Shown one piece after another: positions 8,913 to 17,600 of a stretch of DNA of 64,000 bases. Each line of letters opens with the position of its first letter. Position 1 is the stretch's first letter. Below the pieces are notes generated by a model, which had not been told where the DNA came from, ran no database searches, and saw only the letters and a program-made list of their open reading frames with translations. A program made the translations under genes and the position numbers. The DNA is from Pseudoalteromonas umbrosa (GTDB lineage: Bacteria; Pseudomonadota; Gammaproteobacteria; Enterobacterales; Alteromonadaceae): contig NZ_JASJUU010000001.1 in assembly GCF_030125375.1 (NCBI RefSeq), forward strand, positions 1,347,354 through 1,411,353, read 5' to 3'.

Positions 8913-9515
8913 GTGAATTATCTAGCCCACTTATTTCTCGCGCAAAATAATGCAGAATCTTATCATGGTAACTTGCTTGGTGACTTCCAAAAAGGTTTAG
9001 ACACAGAAAACCTATCTCTAAAAACAAAAAGAGCGCTAGCCAATCATATATTGGTAGACAAATTCACTGACTCTCACCCACAAGTTAAGCAATCGAAAGC
9101 ATTATTTACAGCCAAACGTAGGCGCTTTTCAGGTATTGCAATTGATGTTTTGTACGACCATTTATTGATTAAACATTGGGGTCAGTTTAGCGATTGTCAT
9201 TTTGAAGAGTTCAAAAATAATAGTTATCTGCTTCTTAGTCAAAAGCTGCCCATCATGCACCCGCCTATGCAAAAGGTCATAAAAAATGTCATTACGCACG
9301 ATTGGTTTACCCAGTACAGCTCATTTACTGGTACTGCTCAAGCGCTTGATAATATTGCAAACAGGATACGGTTTAAAAATGGATTTCATGGCATAGGCAT
9401 CGAGATTTCTGACCACTTTGAACTACTTGAGCAGTCTTTTTTAATTTTTTTTCCTGAGCTTATTGAGCATATCCATTACCACGGTCCTGAAAAGCAATAT
9501 GGCTCAAATAATTAA
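8913..9515 (+). CDS. acpH: Acyl carrier protein phosphodiesterase
   Basis: 200 residues, close to the E. coli AcpH length (193). Removes 4'-phosphopantetheine from holo-ACP. The N terminus MNYLAHLFLA, GNLLGDFQKG, the FTDSHP block and IDVLYDHLLIKHW are characteristic of the family, which uses an HD-like metal site. Start is GTG at 8913; the ATG two bases earlier is in another frame and meets TGA at once. Stands alone, divergent from the Mce operon. Confidence 0.9.
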   Translation: MNYLAHLFLAQNNAESYHGNLLGDFQKGLDTENLSLKTKRALANHILVDKFTDSHPQVKQSKALFTAKRRRFSGIAIDVLYDHLLIKHWGQFSDCHFEEFKNNSYLLLSQKLPIMHPPMQKVIKNVITHDWFTQYSSFTGTAQALDNIANRIRFKNGFHGIGIEISDHFELLEQSFLIFFPELIEHIHYHGPEKQYGSNN

Positions 9516-9592
9516 CACTCGCTTTGCTGTTTACAACTTCTGCATTGTTTGAAATTATGGTTTTAAACTCACCAACATTGAAAACAATAATA

Positions 9593-9964
9593 ATGAATTT
9601 AAACCAAGTGACTCTACCCGTTACCGACATGCCAAAAGCAGTAAGCTTTTATCAACTGCTAGGCTTCACATTAATTGTAGATACACCACATTACGCTAGA
9701 TTTGAGTGTCCAAAAGGCACAAGCTCTTTTTCGCTCTCTCTTGAAGATGAAAAGTTTAACAACGGCGCTGTGATATATTTTGAACACCCTGAATTAGAGC
9801 TGTGGGTAGCGGAGCTTGTAGATAAAGGCGTTGAGTTTAAACAACTACCTACAATGGAGAAGTACCTTTGGAAAGAAGCCATATTGTTAGACCCGTCTAA
9901 CAATAAAATTAAGCTCTATTGGGCTGGAGAAAACCGTTTAAATCCACCTTGGCGTGTTACCTAA
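9593..9964 (+). CDS. VOC-superfamily (glyoxalase/dioxygenase-like) protein
   Basis: About 123 residues, one vicinal oxygen chelate unit: LNQVTLPVTDMPKAVSFYQ at the start, a central beta block, and AILLDPSNNKIKLYW at the end. Members are metal enzymes (glyoxalase I, fosfomycin resistance, dioxygenases) or binding proteins. Function cannot be chosen from the sequence. The ATG at 9593 is preferred over an upstream in-frame start because the domain begins immediately after it. Follows acpH by 77 nt. Confidence 0.83.
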   Translation: MNLNQVTLPVTDMPKAVSFYQLLGFTLIVDTPHYARFECPKGTSSFSLSLEDEKFNNGAVIYFEHPELELWVAELVDKGVEFKQLPTMEKYLWKEAILLDPSNNKIKLYWAGENRLNPPWRVT

Positions 9965-9970
9965 TTACCC

Positions 9971-11635
9971 TTAAGATTTGTTATATCCGGGGATTTTATC
10001 TATTTCTATCTCATCTATTTGCTCTGGTTTCAAATATTGCCTAGCATACTCTAAGTACACACCAGAGCTGACAAATACATCAAATAAGTCAGGGTCAATA
10101 TGGTCTCCCAATTTCATTTTCCCCATAATAAACAAGCACTCGCTCAATGGCTTTGCATCTTTGTAGGGCCTATCTGCCGCAGTTAATGCCTCAAAAATAT
10201 CAGCAATAGCCATGATCCGTGCAGGGACCGACATCTGATCTCTGGTAAGACCTTTTGGGTAACCTGTGCCATCCATTTTTTCATGGTGGCCACCAGCAAA
10301 CTCAGGCACGCGTTTTAAATGTTTTGGAAAAGGTAATGCTTCGAGCATCTCAAGCGTAATATCCATATGCTTATTAATAACAACTCGTTCTTCAGCTGTT
10401 AAGGTGCCTCTGGGTATACTCAAGTTATACACTTCTTCTTTTGATAGAAGGGACTGCTCAAAGCCAGCAATTGAAACCTGATAGCTATCTGCCAAGTTTT
10501 GTACTCGTTGCTGATCGGCTTCTTTCATAAATTCACCGCCAATGTTTGCTCGAGATAAAAACTCACTCTCATCATCTAACGCTTGCAACGCACGTTGTAA
10601 TTCTTCTTTCAAGCTATTTGCTTTTTGTTGCTGATCAAGCATCTCCGCTTTAATGATTTGCTTTGTGTAATCAAGTTCCAAATCCCGTTTAGCTATTTCA
10701 ATTTTTGCGATTACCAATTCGATACGATCATACACTGAGTGCAATTTAGTGGCTTTATCCATGACGTATTCTGGAATAGCAATTTTCCCGCAGTCATGGA
10801 GCCACCCTGCGAGTGATAATTCATGCCTATCTGCTGCGGTCATTTTAAATTCAGCCATTGGCCCTGATTGCGCATCATGCACCGCATCTGCAATCATCAT
10901 GGTTAACTCGGGTACTCGTCGACAATGACCTCCTGTGTAAGGTGATTTTTCATCTATCGCTTTTGCTATTAAACGTGTAAATGCCTGAAAGAGTGTTTCC
11001 ATATCATCAATTAATTGCCTGTTAGTCAAAGCAACGGCCGCTAATGAACTCATGGAACAGATCAATTCAACTAAATCTGAAGAAAACCTAACCACTTTAT
11101 CTTTACTGCGAGGGTTTATCAGTTGCAATACGCCATTTAAATCACGCTCATGATTCGCCATGGGAACCGTCAATACAGACTGGGTGTGATAGCCTGTTTT
11201 TTTATCCATCGCTCTGGCTGCAGATAAATCATAATCTGTACAGTCATAAACATCGTCAATGCGGATAACATCTTTTTTAGCTGCAGCAAGTGCCACCAAT
11301 GCGCTTTCATTTGGGGAGCCATTTTCTAAATATATTGGAATCGCGGGAAATGGTATCTCTTTACCAGATGTCCCTCCCATATGTAAGCCAAGCGGCTCAT
11401 TAATCAGCGTGGCAAATTTAAGTTGTGCATCTTCTGAGACAGAGTAAATTGTTCCACCCTCTGCATTACTCAGTGCGATTGCAGACTCCAAAATATGCTC
11501 TAATAACCTGTCGGTATCATGCTCTGACGACAACTCAATCGCTAATTTAAGCAGATGCTTTAATGCAACCTGACTCTCTATGATGTCTTCTTCAGCTACT
11601 GTGCTACGAATTGACAGATCCATGGCCCTATACAC
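9971..11635 (-). CDS. GAF-HD-GYP protein, predicted c-di-GMP phosphodiesterase
   Basis: 554 residues. A GAF sensor domain occupies about 25-205, followed by an HD-GYP domain. The HD pair is at 280-281 (GWLHDCGKIAIPEYV), the HHE at 450-452 and the GYP at 458-460 (HHEKMDGTGYP), so the hydrolytic residues look complete. Residues about 302-410 form a long, mostly helical insert between the HD and GYP parts, absent from usual HD-GYP proteins. It should hydrolyse c-di-GMP. Last gene of the six-gene run; it begins 5 nt after the cyclase stop. Start is GTG at 11635; an ATG four codons on (11623) is also possible. Confidence 0.9.
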   Translation of the reverse strand: MYRAMDLSIRSTVAEEDIIESQVALKHLLKLAIELSSEHDTDRLLEHILESAIALSNAEGGTIYSVSEDAQLKFATLINEPLGLHMGGTSGKEIPFPAIPIYLENGSPNESALVALAAAKKDVIRIDDVYDCTDYDLSAARAMDKKTGYHTQSVLTVPMANHERDLNGVLQLINPRSKDKVVRFSSDLVELICSMSSLAAVALTNRQLIDDMETLFQAFTRLIAKAIDEKSPYTGGHCRRVPELTMMIADAVHDAQSGPMAEFKMTAADRHELSLAGWLHDCGKIAIPEYVMDKATKLHSVYDRIELVIAKIEIAKRDLELDYTKQIIKAEMLDQQQKANSLKEELQRALQALDDESEFLSRANIGGEFMKEADQQRVQNLADSYQVSIAGFEQSLLSKEEVYNLSIPRGTLTAEERVVINKHMDITLEMLEALPFPKHLKRVPEFAGGHHEKMDGTGYPKGLTRDQMSVPARIMAIADIFEALTAADRPYKDAKPLSECLFIMGKMKLGDHIDPDLFDVFVSSGVYLEYARQYLKPEQIDEIEIDKIPGYNKS

Positions 11636-11640
11636 CCATA

Positions 11641-13866
11641 CTATTTTGACTTGTGCGTATAACTTCCATCCCAGTTTTCACTCGGTGGATTTGACTGCAT
11701 CTCACGCACTCTCTCACAAAGAAGCTGATAAATCTTTCTTTGCGGTTGTAACTCTATTAGTTTAGTAAAAGCTGACAAAGCTTCCTGCCAAGATTGCGAT
11801 AAATACAACTGCCAAGCTTCTTCATGCTGTTTTAATTCATCAAACTGTGCCTGAGTCACCGCATTTTTTAACGCGATTGGCTCAAAAATGGTTACTGCAA
11901 GGCTTTTCCCTTTTACTTTTACTTTATCTATCGGTCTAAAAATAATATTTGGGCACTGCTCATAGGTCATTTCACTCACAAGCACACCTACCCCGTAAAA
12001 CTTGGTTAATCCTTCAAGACGAGAACCCAAATTAACGGCGTCACCAAGCACAGTATAAGCTCGTCGGTACTCAGAGCCCATGTCGCCTACATTCATATCA
12101 CCAGTATTTAATCCAATACCGATCGCAAAAGGCGGGAAATCTTGCTCGATCATTTGTGCTTGCAAATCCTCTACCTGCTGCTGCATTTGCATGGCGCATT
12201 TAACAGCGAGTTCAGGGTGCTGTTCAACCAGCAATGGTGCATTCCAAAATGCCATTACCATGTCCCCGACGTATTTGTCTATCGTGCCTTGATATTCAAA
12301 TATGATCTTAGTTATTGGGGAAAAATACTGATTCAGATAAGCTTTTAGCCTTCCCGCGTCCAGTGACTCGGAAATACTGGTAAATTCACGTATGTCTGCG
12401 AACAAGACCGTCATTTCACGCTTTTCGCCTTCCATAGAGGCTTGATCTGGTTGCTCAAGCATGGAAGCGATATGTGCAGGTGGAACATATTGATCAAATA
12501 TCGACTTTATCTGTACACGCTCTTTATGTTCTTTCACAAAGCCAAGGCTACCTAGTACGGTAGTTTGCGAAATAATCAGGCCAAGCGTTGCAACTTGGGG
12601 GAAGTCTAATCGCCAAACAACCCAAGCATAAAAACTAAAGAAGATAAAACAGCAGGTGATAACTCCTGCAAATAATGTCATGCCAAGTACGCCTAGCAAC
12701 GGTAACACAATCGAGGTGACTAAACCTAAACTGATCAGTAATACAACTACAGCACCATCTATCCAATCAGGCCTTGAAGGCAGCAGCTCAGGAAAAACTA
12801 ATCCTTCTAATACGTTTGCATGTACTTCAACACCCGGATATTGAACGCCCACTGGTGTGGTACGAAGATCCGCATGACCAACGGCTGATGTACCCACAAA
12901 TACGATGGCTTGGTCAAATAGCGTTTTATCTACCTCACCATTAATTACATCAATAGCTGAAACATAAGGAAAGCTGAACGCAGGTCCTCGAAAAGGAATA
13001 GCTACACGGCCATAGTCATCAGTTGGGATTAACGTTGTGCCTAACTTTATCCCTTGCACACTGTGCCCTTCACCAAATGGTTTAGCAACAATCTCGACAG
13101 TATCTGCCAAGGTATACAACCTTGCTGCTTCTAAAGCCAATGCTGGGTAAGCGTTTTCGTTGTGTTTAATCATCAACATAGAATAACGTACAAAACCGTC
13201 ACCATCAGGCGCACTATTTATGAACCCTGTTCCTGGGCTATTTTGCTGCAACACTTTTACATTCGCCACATGTCCAGCAAAATCAGGGATTGGAAGGTTT
13301 ATGGGGGTTATTTCACTGGCGAAAATGGGAGCAGGTAGCTTCCCTACTAAAATATCTTGTTGATGTTCAAACAACATTCCCAAAACGGTATCTGTGGCAT
13401 CGAGTGTTTTTGAAAAAGCGATGTCTGCGTCAATTTCAGGCGCAATTGACCGTAATTTACTGGTAGTATCTTGATCTAACTCGCTTAAGTGATTGGCAAC
13501 TTGATTCGCTGGGTTAAGCTCTGGCTCGGAAAACAGAACATCATATGCAACAACAGATACGCCTGCAGCAACAAGTTGGTCTTGTAGCTTTGCCATTACG
13601 TGACGACTCCAAGGGAAACGACCAATCTCAATCAAGCTTTGCTCGTCGATGTCAACGATCACGATAGGTAAAAATGACCTTTGCTGCCAAGAAAGGGTTT
13701 CTTTTAGGCGCACATCATATGCCAGTCCTTCAAAGCGCTTTAAAACTTGTCCATAAGGCGCTGCGGGAGACAAAGCAAGTAGATGAAGTAATATAAATAA
13801 AAACGTAATAATAAAACCAGCAGCCCATTGAAGTCTATATAGCTTAAAATGCTTAGCTAGCTTCAT
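11641..13866 (-). CDS. CHASE2-domain class III adenylate cyclase
   Basis: 741 residues. An N-terminal helix (about 14-33) leads into an extracytoplasmic CHASE2 sensor (about 40-365), three further helices (about 371-445), and a class III cyclase domain (about 482-670). Metal-binding Asp are D491 (FADIREFT) and D535 (KYVGDMVMAFW). K531 and D609 at the purine-selecting positions predict ATP as substrate. N612 and R616 (DAVNLGSR) are the transition-state residues, so the enzyme should be active. Its start overlaps the hydrolase stop by one base (TAATG), showing translational coupling. Confidence 0.93.
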   Translation of the reverse strand: MKLAKHFKLYRLQWAAGFIITFLFILLHLLALSPAAPYGQVLKRFEGLAYDVRLKETLSWQQRSFLPIVIVDIDEQSLIEIGRFPWSRHVMAKLQDQLVAAGVSVVAYDVLFSEPELNPANQVANHLSELDQDTTSKLRSIAPEIDADIAFSKTLDATDTVLGMLFEHQQDILVGKLPAPIFASEITPINLPIPDFAGHVANVKVLQQNSPGTGFINSAPDGDGFVRYSMLMIKHNENAYPALALEAARLYTLADTVEIVAKPFGEGHSVQGIKLGTTLIPTDDYGRVAIPFRGPAFSFPYVSAIDVINGEVDKTLFDQAIVFVGTSAVGHADLRTTPVGVQYPGVEVHANVLEGLVFPELLPSRPDWIDGAVVVLLISLGLVTSIVLPLLGVLGMTLFAGVITCCFIFFSFYAWVVWRLDFPQVATLGLIISQTTVLGSLGFVKEHKERVQIKSIFDQYVPPAHIASMLEQPDQASMEGEKREMTVLFADIREFTSISESLDAGRLKAYLNQYFSPITKIIFEYQGTIDKYVGDMVMAFWNAPLLVEQHPELAVKCAMQMQQQVEDLQAQMIEQDFPPFAIGIGLNTGDMNVGDMGSEYRRAYTVLGDAVNLGSRLEGLTKFYGVGVLVSEMTYEQCPNIIFRPIDKVKVKGKSLAVTIFEPIALKNAVTQAQFDELKQHEEAWQLYLSQSWQEALSAFTKLIELQPQRKIYQLLCERVREMQSNPPSENWDGSYTHKSK

Positions 13867-14681
13867 TAAATTATCAGCCCCTCATGGGCGATAATGGTTT
13901 TAAAATCGTAGCCCTGCTTGCCAATGTCTTGTGCTATTTGGTCCAGGTCATCATCTGTTCTTGCAGGGTCATGACTAATAAGAACTAAGTTTTTAACCTT
14001 GCCTTGTACCGCTAAATCTAAAGCATCTTTAATCTGCGAATGCCCCCATCCCATCTTTAAAGGGTAATCACTAGGAATAAACTGCCCATCATGAATCAAA
14101 TAGTCAACGCCATCGACGAATTCAACCCACTTGTCAAAACTCGTCACCGGATCATTTGGAGGATACAGCTCGTTATCAATTGCATAAACTATTTTTAGCC
14201 CATCAACCGTTAAGCGATATGCACTACCGCCACCAGGGTGATTCATCGCCATACGCTCAATATTAATATCATGATAGTGCCAAGTATCATTTTGCTGCTG
14301 AACAACTTTCACCGTTGACGGCAAATCATCATATTGTACAGGGAAATAGCTGCCATCCATTTGTCGCAAAATCGCATCAGGCGCCTGAGTATCAGTTACA
14401 CCAGGAATGATTGTGATGTTTTTATTTGGCATATACGCAGGCACAAAAAACGGAAAGCCTTGGATATGATCCCAATGGTTATGGCTAAGAAGAATATAAA
14501 TATCCCGCTTATCTTTCATTAACTCGTCACCAAGGAGTCTTATACCGGTTCCAGAGTCTAAGACAATGTGTGTATTGCTTTGACTTTGCAGTGATACACA
14601 CACCGTATTGCCACCATATTTGACTGTATTTGGTCCCGGTGTGGGGATAGAGCCCCGCACACCGTAGAATTTTAACTGCAT
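13866..14681 (-). CDS. Metallo-beta-lactamase-fold hydrolase, possible phosphodiesterase
   Basis: 271 residues. The metal motif HNHWDH is at 67-72, preceded by LDSGTGIRLLG. Further ligands are likely in MNHPGG, IHDGQF and the late LISHDP. The N-terminal RGSIPTPGPNTVKYGGNT is characteristic of a subgroup related to RNase Z/PhnP-type phosphodiesterases. Its coupling to an adenylate cyclase suggests a cyclic-nucleotide phosphodiesterase, but this is inference from position. No signal peptide, so cytoplasmic. Begins 15 nt after the large lipoprotein gene. Confidence 0.86.
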   Translation of the reverse strand: MQLKFYGVRGSIPTPGPNTVKYGGNTVCVSLQSQSNTHIVLDSGTGIRLLGDELMKDKRDIYILLSHNHWDHIQGFPFFVPAYMPNKNITIIPGVTDTQAPDAILRQMDGSYFPVQYDDLPSTVKVVQQQNDTWHYHDINIERMAMNHPGGGSAYRLTVDGLKIVYAIDNELYPPNDPVTSFDKWVEFVDGVDYLIHDGQFIPSDYPLKMGWGHSQIKDALDLAVQGKVKNLVLISHDPARTDDDLDQIAQDIGKQGYDFKTIIAHEGLII

Positions 14682-14696
14682 CCTATATCAACCTCG

Positions 14697-17600
14697 CTAG
14701 TCAGCTATTTCAATGATACCCGCTTGCAACACAATGACCTTAGGCTCATCCTGTTGTAAAACAAGTACAAAACTATCTCCATTATTCAAACTAATAGCAG
14801 AGGAAAGCTGCCCTGTCATGGACACCGAGAAATTTTGATAACCAACAGAGTTAAACGTGGTATCGAAAGTACCTGCATCATCAGCTAATTTAACCCGAGC
14901 AATGTAAATACCTTGACCACTTGACTCTTGTAAGAATAACATCAACTCGCCTGTACTTTGGACCCAGCCTTGCTTAACCACAACTGCGGTTGTGCCTAAC
15001 TGGTCAAACATCAATGCACCGCCCGTACCAAATGTGCTGTCAATTGAGCCGTCGCTATTGACTCTCATCACAAAGTTCTTACTTCCACCGGTACCGAAGA
15101 TCACAAACCGCCCTTCAGAATCAACTAAAGATCCAGTAAGTGAAATCGACTCTCCTGAAGATAAGCCGATATCTAATTCCGCTACGCCGTTAGTGCCAAA
15201 AGTTGTATCTAATGCTCCAGTAACAGTCGCTTTGGCAAGAATAATTCGTGGTTCAGGGAATACTTGCTCATCAGTACCTATCCCAACAAGAAATGTCGAG
15301 ACTGGATGAACAAAATCAATACTCCTTGCAGAAGTATTACAAGCAGGTTCTCCTGGTACTGGGTACTGAAACGCATTAGACAGTACACCAGAGCTGGTGA
15401 AGACAAAGCCATAGCTTTGATTTATACAGCCATCAAATACTTTTGCAAACGCAAGAAATCCGCCTGTCGCAAGCCCATATAGCCGCTTAACTGTAATTGA
15501 CTCGCCTGAATAAGTGCTCGCGGCAATTTGCACAATCCCCTGATTTAACCCCTCTGCAAATGTCATATCTTGTATCTTGCCATTCGCAAAACTAGCAATA
15601 TAAGCATCAGTAGTAGAAGTAACTCCTTGGAATGCCATTAATATATTGCCAGAAGTTAACTGAGCGGACGCAGTTGCAACAGCATTGATACCCGTAGAAA
15701 CCTGCGATATCCCCAGATTACCAAAATCTGAGCTTCCTTTACCCGTAGCATCCAATTTATAGATATATGGCACATCATTATCATGCGATGTTTTGGCATC
15801 GCCAGCTAGGAAGAACCTGTCACTTTGCAATGAAGAGGTAAAACCAAACTCAAATCGCTCATCAGCATCCCCAACCGTATTACTAACCTCTCCACCACTA
15901 CCAAATGCGGAGTTAAGGACACCTGATAAAGTGAATTCACCAAACCAATATGATCTAAAGAAATTGTTTCCGATTAAGTTATATTTATAACCAGGAAGCA
16001 ACAGCCCTTGTGCAGTGCGGATCATGCCACCAGGCGTTAACCCTAAAGAATTAAACACTGTTGGCCCACCTAAATCTGGCACCCAGCCACTATCTGCGAC
16101 TCCCTCATGAGACACTCTAAAGATTTGTGCAACGCTGTAAGAACTTGTTGATTGCCCTCTACCAACACCAATGTAATAGTGAGTCTCATCTGCAAACAGA
16201 CCTTTTCCAGAAGCATGCCAAGCACTTAAATCTAAACCACTAATGTTTGTCGAAGGTAATTCATTAAATTCATAAACTTTAAAACCGTTTGTATCAAAAC
16301 CGGTATCAAGCGCCCCATTGCTAGCCAAACGCATTACAAAAGTAGATTTAAAAGTCCCGCTTGGTAAATAAGTATCGCCTGTCACCAATAGCTTGTTGTC
16401 TGACAATAGGACTACATCATTAACTCTGTCGTCAAACGATGAAGATGTTAAATCAAGCTGCAACATGCCCGAGGCACCAAAGGATGTATCTAAATTCAAA
16501 CTTGCACTGTCAATACGTGCCATTAGTATATCTTTATTACCTGCTTCAGAAGTTGTTTCACCGTACATCAATATGGTGTTATTAGACTCAGTTGCACCAT
16601 TGGCAAACTGAGAAGAGTTTGGTGCAATATCTAGAGACCCCGTTACCCCTCCAGTATTATCAATACGACGTATCATAATTGTCGTTTGTGATCCAACGGT
16701 CACGTTCGAAACCACAGTGACAACTTGTGAATCATCTACAAATATGGCCACAGGCTCTACACTTGCTCCAGATGTTAATGGCAACTGAGTGTACCCAGAG
16801 CCAGCACCATAGCTGGTATCATGATTACCATCCGATGACAATCTGAATAGGAGCAGCTCCTTAGTCGTGCCAAAGTCGGCATAACCCGCAACATAAATCC
16901 TATTTTCACTGTCAATAGCCACCGAACTCGCAACAATATTTTGCGGCTGTCCTGCTACTTCAATGCCAAAATAACTCGTAAAGACACCGTTAGTTGCGAA
17001 TGTTCTATCAAAGTGTCCATCAGCATTTAACTTGCTCACAGCGGCTCGGTGTATGTTTCGACTGATGCTCGCTTCAAATTGACCCACACCACCTACTGTT
17101 AGCAATTTGCCATCTGAAAGTAAAATAGTTTGACCATACTCATGATACTCTTTGCTTGCCCTTAAACGAACAACCTGCTCACCATCGGTACCAAATGAAG
17201 TAAGCTTATTCGCGACAAAGCTTTGCACCGCCACACTGACATTAATAGTAATTTGCGCACTGGTACATAAAGGAGGGGAAATATCGTCACACACTTCAAC
17301 GGTTAAGCTATATACCGCCTCACCATTACTCACTATTTGAGTTGCATTGGCAACAGTAACATGTCCATTCGCTGCTACTGAGAATAAACTGACGTTCGTG
17401 CCACTCAATGCATAACTAATTCCATCACCATCAGGGTCGACAGCTGCAATTTGAAGCACAAAGTCACCATTTGACACATTTGTGTCTATATTTGCAGAGT
17501 TGGGCGAAACCGTAGGTGGGTAATTTCTAGGTAATACTGTAATGGTGACTGTAGCAACATTGGAAGTTTCACCTAAGTTATTCATAACTTGATAAGTAAA

